Below are positions 30,100-38,953 of a stretch of DNA of 61,546 nucleotides, in pieces. How positions within the stretch are numbered: the stretch's first letter is position 1; each line of letters starts with the position of its first letter. The stretch is from Planifilum fimeticola (lineage in GTDB: Bacteria; Bacillota; Bacilli; Thermoactinomycetales; DSM-44946). The notes under the pieces are model-generated. The model had not been told where the DNA came from, made no database searches, and was given only the letters and a program-made list of their open reading frames with translations. The stretch covers positions 1 to 61,546 of the forward strand of contig NZ_PVNE01000023.1 of NCBI RefSeq assembly GCF_003001905.1, written 5' to 3'. The position numbers and the translations under genes were made by a program.

Positions 30100-31374
30100 T
30101 CACGCTCCGATCCGCTGCTCTGTCTCCTCTTCTTCAACCAGCTTCCTCTCGTGCATACGGAAGAACGGGTAGTAGATCACAAAGGAGATGGCCACATTGA
30201 CGACGACCAGCGCGACCGCCCGCCAGTCGCCCCCGGTGGCCAGGTAAGCGCCGATGGGAGCGGGCAGCGTCCAGGGCGGCATGACGTAGGTGGGGGTGAC
30301 AAATCCGAGGACCGTGGCGAAATAGGACAGGGTGGACGTGATCAGCGGCGTGATGACAAAGGGGATGATCATGATCGGGTTCAGCATGATGGGGACACCG
30401 AAGATGACGGGTTCGTTGATGTTGAAGATGCTGGGGGCGAGGGCGGTTTTGCCCAGGGTTTTGGAATATTTCGTCCTCGCGAAAAAAAGCATGCATAGGA
30501 CCAGGCCGAAGGTGGCCCCGGACCCGCCGATCCAGACGAACCACTGGAAGAACGTTTCGGGAGCCGCATGAGGGATCGCCTTGCCGGCGACGACGGCTTC
30601 CGCGTTATTGGCCAGAAACACTTCCCACAGGGGGCGGGCGATCGTTCCCACGATGGAATCCCCGTGAATGCCGAGGGACCAGAAGAAGGTGATCAAAAAA
30701 ACCGGAACCAAAACGCCCGGCAGGCTGTCGCCGACCGTCACCAGCGGGGAGACCAGTTTGCCGATCACCGCGTGCAAATCGATCCGAAACACCACTGTGA
30801 TCAGGGTCATGAGAACGACGGTGATGGCGACGGGAATCAGGGCCTCAAAGGAACGGATCAACGCGGGCGGGACCTGGTCCGGCATCTTGATCGTCCAATT
30901 TTTCCTCTTGCAGAACCGCAGAATCTCAACGGCCACAAGGGAAGTCAATATGGCCACGAACAGACCGCGTCCTCCCAGGTTGGTCATGGGCAGCACTTCC
31001 CCCACCTCGTCGATGGTGTGGGGGGTGATGGTCAACAGGAACGCCGCGACGGAAATCTGGGCACCGGCCAGCGGATCGATCCGGTAACTCTTGGCCAGGT
31101 TGTACCCGATGCCGTACACGATGTAGAGCGACATGATGAACATGGTCAAGCGGTACGGAATCAAAATCTCCCTCACATGCTCCTCGGCCCACCGGGCGAT
31201 CGCGGAGTTCTCGGGTACCGGAGGGAAAGCGATGATAAGGAAAAAACTCCCGATGATAATGAAGGGCAAGGCGGAGATCACCCCGTTGCGAACCGCCTGC
31301 AGATGGCGTTGCTCAGCCAGTTTGACCACGGGGCCCGAAAAATACCGATCCAACAATTGAACCGCTCTTTCCAT
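30100..31374 (-). CDS. PTS EIIC, lactose/cellobiose family (second copy)
   Basis: From the ATG at 31374 (AAAGGAGG upstream) this 424-residue permease has about ten hydrophobic segments and the family hallmarks VRNGVISALPFIIIGSFFLI, SIFNINEPVIFGVPIMLNP and MPPWTLPAPIGAYLATGG. It forms the translocation channel that works with IIA and IIB proteins. It has no dedicated IIA or IIB of its own and is the last gene of the operon, so it probably shares the IIB at 34555 and IIA at 32763 with the first IIC. Two IIC genes suggest two substrates for one phosphorylation chain. Confidence 0.88.
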   Translation of the reverse strand: MERAVQLLDRYFSGPVVKLAEQRHLQAVRNGVISALPFIIIGSFFLIIAFPPVPENSAIARWAEEHVREILIPYRLTMFIMSLYIVYGIGYNLAKSYRIDPLAGAQISVAAFLLTITPHTIDEVGEVLPMTNLGGRGLFVAILTSLVAVEILRFCKRKNWTIKMPDQVPPALIRSFEALIPVAITVVLMTLITVVFRIDLHAVIGKLVSPLVTVGDSLPGVLVPVFLITFFWSLGIHGDSIVGTIARPLWEVFLANNAEAVVAGKAIPHAAPETFFQWFVWIGGSGATFGLVLCMLFFARTKYSKTLGKTALAPSIFNINEPVIFGVPIMLNPIMIIPFVITPLITSTLSYFATVLGFVTPTYVMPPWTLPAPIGAYLATGGDWRAVALVVVNVAISFVIYYPFFRMHERKLVEEEETEQRIGA

Positions 31375-31431
31375 ACACCATCCTCCTTTTCCTAAGGACC
31401 GCACCTTACCCGTCCCCGATGGGAGCCGCCG

Positions 31432-32766
31432 TCAGCGCACAAAGGACCGATGTTTAAAAAATTGCGGCAAGTGCTCCCTATGAGCCTCCAGCATTTCATC
31501 GAGCAATTGTTTGGCGATCGCATCCGAGGGAACCAGGGGATTGATCGTCATCGCCACCAGGGCTTTGTGGTAATTTCCCGTCACCGCCGCCTCGGCCGCC
31601 ACCCGCTCAAAGGATTTGATCTGCTGCACGAGACCCCGTACGGCCACCGGCAGGTCCCCGATGGCGATCGGCTTCGGACCCTCTTTGGTAATCACGCAAT
31701 TGATCTCCACGGCCGAATCCGGTGGAATGCTCGCGATGGCTCCGCAATTTCGAACATTGACCGGTTGAATGTCCCGCTTGTCGTTATAGATGGATCGGAT
31801 CAGGCTGCAGGCCGCATCGCTGTAATAGGCTCCTCCCCGCTTTTCCAATTGGGGGGGCTTGACATTCAAGTGCGGGTCTTTATACAGCTCGAACAACTGC
31901 TCCTCCAGCCGCTTCACCACTTCCGCGCGCGTCCCCTCTTTCTTCACCGCTTCCCTTTGCTCGTCCAGCATTTTTTTCGTCTGGAAATAGTATCGGTGGT
32001 AGGGACACGGCAGCAATCCCAACCCCTTGATAAAATCGGGCTCCCAGCCGAGATCGACGATGTTTTTCATCGTGACGCCGGACCGATCACCGCTCGTGAT
32101 CAGATCCAGCACCTGCTCGGTGATCCTCTGGCCGTCCAAATAGACATCCAAACCGAACACCATGTGGTTCAAACCGGCAAAGTCGATGTGAATGCGGTCC
32201 GCCTCCACTCCGAGCAAGCGGGCCACCCCCATCTTCATCCCGATGGGCACATTGCACAGCCCGACGGTTTTTCGGATGTTGCTGTAGCGAAGCACCGCTT
32301 CCGTGACCATCCCGACGGGGTTGGAAAAGTTGATGAGCCAGGCCTCCGGGCACAACTCCTCCATCTCCCGGGCAATGTCGAGGATGACGGGAATCGTCCG
32401 AAGTCCCTTGAACAAGCCTCCCGGTCCGTTGGTCTCCTGTCCGATCACGCCGTATTTCAAGGGAATCTTTTCGTCCTTGATCCGGGCCTCGATCCGTCCG
32501 ACACGAACCTGGGTGATGACAAAATCGGCATTTTTCAGCGCTTTCCTCCGGTCCAGGGTGAGATGGATGCGGATGGGCACTCCGGCCTTTTCCACCATCC
32601 GCTCGGCCAAGGCGCCCACGATGCGCAGCTTTTCCTCCCCCTCGGGAATATCCACCAACCACAGTTCACTCACCGGCAGCTCCTCATATCGCTTGAGAAA
32701 CCCCTCCACCAACTCCGGCGTGTAGCTGGAACCGCCGCCGATCACCGCAATTTTTAAACCCGTCAC
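31432..32766 (-). CDS. GH4 6-phospho-beta-glucosidase
   Basis: A GTG at 32766 overlaps the IIA stop (GTGA) and gives 444 residues. The NAD-binding start LKIAVIGGGSSYTPELVEG, the stretch NFSNPVGMVTEAV and the metal-binding Cys in GLCNVPIG are diagnostic for glycoside hydrolase family 4 (LicH/CelF-type). The family hydrolyses phosphorylated cellobiose-like disaccharides by an NAD- and Mn-dependent redox mechanism. It cleaves the product of the flanking PTS genes in the cytoplasm. A longer upstream frame has no ribosome site. Confidence 0.88.
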   Translation of the reverse strand: MTGLKIAVIGGGSSYTPELVEGFLKRYEELPVSELWLVDIPEGEEKLRIVGALAERMVEKAGVPIRIHLTLDRRKALKNADFVITQVRVGRIEARIKDEKIPLKYGVIGQETNGPGGLFKGLRTIPVILDIAREMEELCPEAWLINFSNPVGMVTEAVLRYSNIRKTVGLCNVPIGMKMGVARLLGVEADRIHIDFAGLNHMVFGLDVYLDGQRITEQVLDLITSGDRSGVTMKNIVDLGWEPDFIKGLGLLPCPYHRYYFQTKKMLDEQREAVKKEGTRAEVVKRLEEQLFELYKDPHLNVKPPQLEKRGGAYYSDAACSLIRSIYNDKRDIQPVNVRNCGAIASIPPDSAVEINCVITKEGPKPIAIGDLPVAVRGLVQQIKSFERVAAEAAVTGNYHKALVAMTINPLVPSDAIAKQLLDEMLEAHREHLPQFFKHRSFVR

Positions 32767-33092
32767 GCCTTTGCACCTCCCGAAGTGGAAATTCTCTTGT
32801 ACAAGTCGATCAATTCCACGGCGAGATCCTTGACCGTAATGGCATTCATCAAGTGATCCTGCGCATGGACCAGGAGCAAAGTGACATTTTTCCGCTCCCC
32901 GCCGGCTTCCTGCTGGATCCACGCGGTTTGAATCCGGTGGGCTTTACGGATCTCGTCTTCCGCCTGTCTGATTTTCCGCCGCGCCGCCTGCCAATCTCTC
33001 TTCTTGGCATCATGGATGGCTTCCATCGCCAAACTCCGGGCATTTCCCCCGTGCAACAGGATGTGGAAGACTTTTTCCTCGGAAAATTCCAA
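32763..33092 (-). CDS. PTS EIIA, lactose/cellobiose family
   Basis: This 109-residue all-helical protein has the phosphorylation site motif LLLVHAQDHLM (His76 the likely acceptor) and the typical start VFHILLHGGNARSLAMEA. It receives phosphate from HPr and passes it to IIB. It overlaps the GH4 gene by four bases and lies 108 bases after the first IIC gene. Confidence 0.92.
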   Translation of the reverse strand: MEFSEEKVFHILLHGGNARSLAMEAIHDAKKRDWQAARRKIRQAEDEIRKAHRIQTAWIQQEAGGERKNVTLLLVHAQDHLMNAITVKDLAVELIDLYKRISTSGGAKA

Positions 33093-33200
33093 CGGGCTCT
33101 CTCCTTACTCTTCATTTTCATGTGTATCGGCTATGCTTCGGGGAAGCACCTGCAATCAACGGACATGAGCTGCATGTTCGCCCAAGCCGCTCAATGGCAT

Positions 33201-34541
33201 TTAGGCAACTCCTTTTGTCTCCTTATCGCGACCGCTTTCCTGCAGCACCTGGCGCTCATAAAGTTTAAAAAACGGGAACCACAACAAACCGGATAAACAA
33301 ATCAGAAAGAAAACCAGCAGAGCTGCCCGAAAATCCAGCGCCGCATAAAAAGCACCCAACGGTGCCGGAGCCGTCCAGGGCGCCTCGGCGAAAGTGGCAC
33401 TGACCAATCCCCATTTTGTCGCATAATACGCTATCACCCCCAAGATACCTTCGATGAAGACAAAAGGAACAAACAGCGTCGGATTAAACACAACCGGCGT
33501 ACCAAAAATCACAGGTTCATTGATGTTAAAGATGGCCGGGACCAAGGCAACCTTTCCCACGCTTCGGAGATGCGCACTCTTGGATCGCAAATACAATAGC
33601 ACAAGCGCCAAGGTAGCGCCGGATCCGCCAATCACCATGTAAAACGCCCAAAACATTTTTGTGAAGATATAAGGAGGTGCATCGCCCTGAGCAACCGCAG
33701 CCGCATTCGCAGCAATATTGTGTTCAAAAAATGCGCCGAGAATGGCTGTGCTCACGATGACCGCGCCATGAATGCCGGTAAACCAGAGAAGGTTGGCAAA
33801 CACTGCGGCGAAAAACACCGCGAAGGGAGAATCAATGGCCGCGATCGCCGGCGCAAGGATTTTCATGACCCAGTCCGGAAGCAAGGATCCGGTCCAATCC
33901 TGGAGAAATAGACTGAATGTATAGAAAATAGCAACATTAACCAACAGAGGGGTCATGTTATCAAAAGCATTGGCTACCGCGGGAGGCACCCCCTCCGGCA
34001 TGCGGATGGTAAATTTGCTTTTTCTCAGAAACCGCGCAATTTCCACGGTTAGAATGCCAACCAACAACGCAGTGAACAAACCCTTGCCGCCGAGAAAATC
34101 CGTTTTCATCGCATTGAATTCCGCATTGTTAAGAACAAACCATTCAGCTGGGGAAGCGACCAATAAAAAGGTGACGCCCGCAACCACAACTGCGGAAATC
34201 TCATTCATCTTGTAGGTTCGAGCAAGACTGTATGCAATGGTCATTGAGGCGAACAGTCCGATGAGACCGAAGGTCATCTCATAGGGAACCAAAATGACCT
34301 TCCTGATTGCCGGATCGCTGACCCAATCGTGCCAACCCGTTGCAAAAGCGCTGAAAAACCCTGTCACTTTATCGGGTCTGGGTACAAAAGGATTGGCGAT
34401 CAAAAGAGGCAACGATCCAATGATGGTTAAAGGCATGATGGCGATTAAACCGTCGCGTATTGCGGTTAAATGGGTTTGATTCGCCAATCGGCCAAGAATC
34501 GGCAACCATTTCGATTCAAGCATTTGATAAAATCTGCCCAT
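33201..34541 (-). CDS. PTS EIIC, lactose/cellobiose family (first copy)
   Basis: From the ATG at 34541 (AGGAGGACTTTTGGG upstream) this 446-residue permease shows IRDGLIAIMPLTIIGSLPLL, FTGIHGAVIVSTAILG, AIFNINEPVIFGTPVVFNP and EAPWTAPAPLGAFYA, the IIC signature set. It lies 13 bases after IIB and is the main channel of the operon. Lichenan-, cellobiose- or related beta-glucoside uptake is inferred from the GH4 partner. Confidence 0.9.
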   Translation of the reverse strand: MGRFYQMLESKWLPILGRLANQTHLTAIRDGLIAIMPLTIIGSLPLLIANPFVPRPDKVTGFFSAFATGWHDWVSDPAIRKVILVPYEMTFGLIGLFASMTIAYSLARTYKMNEISAVVVAGVTFLLVASPAEWFVLNNAEFNAMKTDFLGGKGLFTALLVGILTVEIARFLRKSKFTIRMPEGVPPAVANAFDNMTPLLVNVAIFYTFSLFLQDWTGSLLPDWVMKILAPAIAAIDSPFAVFFAAVFANLLWFTGIHGAVIVSTAILGAFFEHNIAANAAAVAQGDAPPYIFTKMFWAFYMVIGGSGATLALVLLYLRSKSAHLRSVGKVALVPAIFNINEPVIFGTPVVFNPTLFVPFVFIEGILGVIAYYATKWGLVSATFAEAPWTAPAPLGAFYAALDFRAALLVFFLICLSGLLWFPFFKLYERQVLQESGRDKETKGVA

Positions 34542-34554
34542 CCCAAAAGTCCTC

Positions 34555-34863
34555 CTATCTTTGGCCGATGAGAGACAAGGCCGTGTCCAGGATCTTGGCA
34601 CCGTCCACCATTCCGTAATCCCGCGGATCGATCACGGCGACGGGGACGCCGTAGTCTTTTGCCTTCTTTTCGAATTCAGCGAGTCTGAAGCGAACCTGCG
34701 GCCCCACCAGGACAACGGAGGCATCCTGAACCTGCTGGTCAAACTCTTCCATCGGTACGGCGATCACTTCGACGTCCAGCTGCCGGTGGGCCGCCTCCTT
34801 TTTCATCCGTTGGACCACCAAGGAAGTGGACATGCCTGCGGCACATACCAAAACGATTTTCAC
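34555..34863 (-). CDS. PTS EIIB, lactose/cellobiose family
   Basis: A GTG at 34863 after GGGGGGAT gives 102 residues. The phosphocysteine site is VCAAGMSTS (Cys7), and VLVGPQVRF is the usual second-strand motif. It is the first structural gene of the operon, about 35 bases downstream of the start site expected from the sigma-54 promoter at 34910-34924. Confidence 0.92.
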   Translation of the reverse strand: MKIVLVCAAGMSTSLVVQRMKKEAAHRQLDVEVIAVPMEEFDQQVQDASVVLVGPQVRFRLAEFEKKAKDYGVPVAVIDPRDYGMVDGAKILDTALSLIGQR

Positions 34864-34909
34864 GGATATCCCCCCTGAAGTTCGGATCGGTCCTCTGCCC
34901 ATTTCTCAA

Positions 34910-34924
34910 GCAATTCACGTGCCA
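34910..34924 (-). promoter_or_regulatory. Sigma-54 (-24/-12) promoter of the PTS operon
   Basis: On the minus strand TGGCAC-GTGAA-TTGC matches the consensus TGGCAC-N5-TTGC exactly. It lies between the LevR-type activator gene and the IIB gene, as in the B. subtilis lev system, where LevR activates a SigL-dependent promoter. Confidence 0.85.
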
Positions 34925-34986
34925 AGGGTACCACGGCTATCGATGCGGTCCTTTTTTCCTTTTCTGTGTTTGTGTGTAAAAGTGTG

Positions 34987-35448
34987 TCACTCATCGTGTT
35001 CGCGTTTCGCCCCGTCCAGGAAACTGATAAGGTAGCAAATCTCGTCGTCCGACAGCTCGATGCGGTACGTTTCCTCCAGTGTTCCGAATACTTCGCGGAC
35101 GGTTTGATAGATCGGGAAACGCTCCCGAATGTATTGCCGCTTGTTTTTGAACGACACGGAATCATCCCCGGATACCAGACGGTCCACCATGCAGCAGGTG
35201 TGAAGCACCACGCCGACCAGATCCCCCTTGGGAATGGCGACATTCAGCCGAGCCTGCACTTCGCCCAGACATCTCTTGACGTCCGAAACAACCTTCACCG
35301 GATCCACATGCCGCAGATGGTTCCGCAGCGTTTCCGCCATCTTGCAGTACGTCTCTTCGGTGTCGATCAAATGTTGAATCTCTTCAACGGCCTTCAAGTT
35401 GAGCACTTCTTCTACTCGAAATTGCGGGATTTCCCCCCGAAGTCGCAA
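34987..35448 (-). pseudogene. C-terminal PRD domain of the LevR-type activator, out of frame
   Basis: This frame continues the activator after a one-base slip. It encodes a PTS regulation domain (VEEIQHLIDTEETYCKMAET, LVGVVLHTCCMVDRLV, LSDDEICYLISFL), which in LevR-type proteins is PRD2 at the C-terminus. It lacks its own credible start (only TTG within the overlap). Restoring one G in the GGGGGG run at about 35434-35439 joins it in frame to the upstream part. Confidence 0.8.
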
Positions 35449-37673
35449 TCGCTCACGATGCAGAGCAGGTTTCTCTTTTCCCTTATACCGGAAATCCGGC
35501 GGATCAGATCATGCCGGTCATCGGTTTGGAGCGGAATGATATCCAACCATCTCCGGCTGAAGGTCAGATAATTCTCAAGGGCCTTTTTGATGGCGAGCGC
35601 GTTCCCCTTTCCCGTCAAGCAGGCGGTCACGATGGTTCCCTTCATGGAGGACTCGTTCCTGGAAGCGCTTGATATGAGCTCGGCGTCATAGGGTGTCAAC
35701 TGCTTCAAATCCTCATGCAATTGTTTGAGGGAATAACCCAGCATCGCCTTGCGGGTGGCTTCCAACACGTGCAGGGTGCTGACCATCGGAATCGCCTTTG
35801 CCGGGATGTTCAGTTCATCTTCCAACATTTCGTCAAATCGGACGAGGGAACCCATGTCAGCGAGGAGCAACACTCCCGATGCGGTAGGTTGGATCGATTC
35901 TTTCACCCTTTCAAAGGCCTCCTTCGGGGACATTGTGAGGGGAATATCGACACCCGAAGCGTAGCGGGTGCCGAGCAGCTGGTTGGCGACCCCGGCCATG
36001 GCCGTCGCAATCCCCTCGCCGTGGGCCAACACCAGGATCTGCACGCTTTCTTCCGCATCCTTGCTCTCCGACGGATCCAGCACAAAAAACATGGTCAAAA
36101 ATCCCGCTTCATCGATGGGAAGATCGATGTTCAACCGGTCCTCGATCTTCTTGAGGCAATCGATGGCCGTGACAAAAGCCGCTTTGTATTTTCTCCTCAC
36201 CTGATTCAAATGGGGATTGACAATCTTCCCGCCCTTTTTGATGCGGTCGGCGGAAGCCTGGATGTGCAACGCGAGGCTTTGCAACACTTCGGCGCCAAAT
36301 TTTCGACAAAGCTTTTCTCCCGCGTAATTCAGGATCTCCTCCGCCAGCTTTAGGATCTCCGACCGGATGATCTTGATCGGACCGCCCTCTTTCACCCTCC
36401 GGCTCACCCGTTTCAAATAGTAGGTAAAATAGTTTTCGATATCGATCTCCATCAACAAATCCAGCTCGTCGTCATCAACCCCCCGCTCTTTCAATTCGTT
36501 GTACCGTTTCTCAATCTTCTCGTACACCGTCTGTTCCGCTTCCTGGTGCGCAATCGCAAACATCTCTTCCCTTTCGGCGGGGCGAAACACATACAACCCC
36601 TCATGAAGGGAAACCTCATCCCTTCCGGTTTTATTGAGAATCCATCCTTCTTTGATATGGGGCGGAAGGCCCGACCGGTCGATCCGCACCTTTTCCTTCT
36701 TCATACTGACATGGTCGGCAAAGGCTTTGGCACACAATAGCTGAATGTCGACTTTCAGTTGTCCCACATTGTTCGGACAGCGATAATAAAGCAGCGCCCG
36801 GATCACATCCGGCGACACATAGATCTCTCTCCCCAAACGGATGGCCTCTTCTTTGAAAAAGCCCAAAATGAGCCGGTAACGCTCCTCCAAGCTCCTTTCC
36901 CTCAAGGGAGGAAGCTCGATCACCATGGGAATTCGCCGGGTGAAGGTCTTCAGCAGCTTAGAGCAGGGATCTTCCGTCGTCGCGGCAATCAGCAGGACGC
37001 GGGCGTTCCGCTCCGCTTCCGTCTCCCCCAATCTCCGGAAGCATCCTTTATCGATAAAGGTGAACAGCATCTCCTGTCCTTCGCCGGGAAGGCGGTGAAC
37101 CTCGTCCAAAAACAAAACGCCTCCATCCGCGATTTCCAGCAGTCCCCGCTGTTCCCGGGAACCGGTAAACGCTCCCCTCTTTACCCCGAATAACTGTCCC
37201 AACAACAACTGGGGATTGTTCGCGTAATCGGCGCAATTGAAGGTGACGAAGGGAGCGCTTTCGGCCAACTTCCCCACTTCCACGGCATACCTGTGCAAAC
37301 ATTCGGCGAACATCGTCTTGCCCACACCCGTCTCGCCGAGAAGCAGCATGTGCATGCCTCCCGGCGGATACAGGACGGCCGCCTTTCCCTGTTCACAGGC
37401 GGTCCTCAAGCTGTCGCAGGTTTCCGCCAATCGGTCCAGGATGGTCGAAGAAGCGGAAAAGGCCCGTCTGCCCTCAGATGGGGCCTCCGAGGCCGAAAAT
37501 CGAACCGACCTTCCCGGTTGCTTCCGCACCTTTCCCTCCCTCCAAAGCGCGTTGAGATCTCGGCTGACGTTCGCCCGATCAAGCCCCAACCGTTTTGCCA
37601 ATTCGCCGGCGCTGATCCCATCGGGCGAGTTTATCTCTTTTAATTTTTTGAATATAAAGTCCTTTCGTTTCAT
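35412..37673 (-). CDS. LevR-type sigma-54 activator with PTS regulation domains (frameshifted near the end)
   Basis: From the ATG at 37673 the frame encodes 753 residues. In order: an N-terminal winged helix (ISAGELAKRLGLDRANVSRD), an AAA+ domain with Walker A LLGETGVGKT, the sigma-54 contact loop GAFTGS and Walker B GVLFLDEVH, a PRD (about 450-560), an EIIA-Man-like domain (VQILVLAHGEGIATAM) and an EIIB-Gat-like domain (TIVTACLTGKGNA). The expected second PRD lies in another frame at 34987-35448. B. subtilis LevR is about 935 residues with the same order. PTS phosphorylation of the PRDs normally tunes activity, so loss of PRD2 could change induction. Confidence 0.88.
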   Translation of the reverse strand: MKRKDFIFKKLKEINSPDGISAGELAKRLGLDRANVSRDLNALWREGKVRKQPGRSVRFSASEAPSEGRRAFSASSTILDRLAETCDSLRTACEQGKAAVLYPPGGMHMLLLGETGVGKTMFAECLHRYAVEVGKLAESAPFVTFNCADYANNPQLLLGQLFGVKRGAFTGSREQRGLLEIADGGVLFLDEVHRLPGEGQEMLFTFIDKGCFRRLGETEAERNARVLLIAATTEDPCSKLLKTFTRRIPMVIELPPLRERSLEERYRLILGFFKEEAIRLGREIYVSPDVIRALLYYRCPNNVGQLKVDIQLLCAKAFADHVSMKKEKVRIDRSGLPPHIKEGWILNKTGRDEVSLHEGLYVFRPAEREEMFAIAHQEAEQTVYEKIEKRYNELKERGVDDDELDLLMEIDIENYFTYYLKRVSRRVKEGGPIKIIRSEILKLAEEILNYAGEKLCRKFGAEVLQSLALHIQASADRIKKGGKIVNPHLNQVRRKYKAAFVTAIDCLKKIEDRLNIDLPIDEAGFLTMFFVLDPSESKDAEESVQILVLAHGEGIATAMAGVANQLLGTRYASGVDIPLTMSPKEAFERVKESIQPTASGVLLLADMGSLVRFDEMLEDELNIPAKAIPMVSTLHVLEATRKAMLGYSLKQLHEDLKQLTPYDAELISSASRNESSMKGTIVTACLTGKGNALAIKKALENYLTFSRRWLDIIPLQTDDRHDLIRRISGIREKRNLLCIVSDCDFGGKSRNFE

Positions 37674-37904
37674 GGCTGCACCCTGCTCCCCTCCTCCTAT
37701 TGCGATCTTTCCGCCTCGGATTCTTTTAAAAGCCGCTGCGATTTTCCCCTCAATCCTGGTTTTTAAAGGGGTTGCCGCTTGCCACATATATAATTCCCTC
37801 CCGGACAGGGTTAGAACGGTTGCGATCCGTTCCTTTATCGGACTCCTAACAATACGAAAAATGTCTGGGAAAGGAAGAAGTATCGCATAGTCTTTGGATC
37901 GAGC

Positions 37905-37955
37905 ACAAAAAAGAAGCGGGAAATCGCCAATTTCCTGGGATTTCCCGCCTTTTTA
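37905..37955 (-). terminator. Terminator of the inositol operon (bidirectional)
   Basis: GCGGGAAATC (37916) pairs with GATTTCCCGC across 13 bases. T-runs on both strands let it serve the leftward iolJ end. The remainder of 37674-38064 holds the activator promoter region, with no further feature recognised. Confidence 0.75.
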
Positions 37956-38064
37956 CCGTTATTGATTTTCTCCTCATGCTATACCACAATGCCCAATGAA
38001 TTGATTCAGCAAAACCAAGCACTGAACTCCCCACCCAATCCATTACGAAAGCATTCGCATTTCC

Positions 38065-38925
38065 TCAACAGCGGTAACTGGTTCCAAACAACTTGATTTT
38101 TTCTTTCACAGTCTGTTTGATGGCCTCATGGGCGGGCTTAAGAATCCGCTGCGGTTCATAGACATGCAAGTGGCTTTCATCCGACAGGAAGTCCCTTAGT
38201 GCATTGGTCCAGGCCTGGGCACACTCCGTGTTCACATTGATCTTGGCATGCCCCAAATCAATCGCTCTTTTAATCTGTTCTTCCGGCAGGCCCGACCCCC
38301 CGTGCAATACCAGTGGAATATCGGTTATTTCAGAAATCTCTTTCATTCTTTCAAAGTTGAGTTTGGGCTCACCCCGGTACGGCCCGTGAACCGAACCCAA
38401 AGCCGCAGCCAAGGCGTCAATATGAGCCTCCTTCACCATCCGCAGACATTCTTTGGGATCCGCATATTGAATGCTCCCCTCCAACCCGTCTTCCGATCCA
38501 CCGACAATCCCCACTTCGGCTTCTACGGATACCCCATATTCCCGCGCATATTCTACGACTACCCTGGTCATGGCAATATTTTCTTCAATCGGATAGTTGG
38601 AACCATCGATCATCACCGACGTATAACCGGCTTCAATCGCACGCTTGCATCTTTCCACACTTCGTGCATGATCAAGATGCAGAACGACCGGGACCGTAAT
38701 AGACATCTCCCGAATAAATTCCCTAATAGCCGCCGCAATGGCGCGAAATCCGCCCAAATCATCGACGAGGCGGTCCGATGACGCCAGAATGACCGGAGCA
38801 CGTTCTTCTTCAGCCGCCTGTAAAATCGGAATCGCCCACAGCAGTGAATTCAGGTTATAATGACCGACCGCATAGCGCTTTTCCTTCGCCCTCTGCAAAA
38901 TCTCTTTCATGGATACAAGTGGCAT
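38065..38925 (-). CDS. iolJ: Class II aldolase, 6-phospho-5-dehydro-2-deoxy-gluconate aldolase (IolJ)
   Basis: From the ATG at 38925 this 286-residue protein is a class II fructose-bisphosphate aldolase family member. Metal-binding and catalytic stretches are VVLHLDHARS, VEAEVGIVGGSEDG, GSVHGPYRGEPKL, VLHGGSGLPEEQI and INVNTECA. Given its place at the end of the inositol operon, it is most likely IolJ, which splits the phosphorylated intermediate into dihydroxyacetone phosphate and malonate semialdehyde. The family alone cannot exclude FbaA or tagatose-bisphosphate aldolase. Confidence 0.85.
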   Translation of the reverse strand: MPLVSMKEILQRAKEKRYAVGHYNLNSLLWAIPILQAAEEERAPVILASSDRLVDDLGGFRAIAAAIREFIREMSITVPVVLHLDHARSVERCKRAIEAGYTSVMIDGSNYPIEENIAMTRVVVEYAREYGVSVEAEVGIVGGSEDGLEGSIQYADPKECLRMVKEAHIDALAAALGSVHGPYRGEPKLNFERMKEISEITDIPLVLHGGSGLPEEQIKRAIDLGHAKINVNTECAQAWTNALRDFLSDESHLHVYEPQRILKPAHEAIKQTVKEKIKLFGTSYRC

Positions 38926-38953
38926 TTTCCATCCCCTAACTGTCAAAACGGAT

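Noticed and set aside
31450..32757. 435-codon frame opposite the GH4 gene
   Set aside because: Shadow of the GH4 6-phospho-beta-glucosidase gene.
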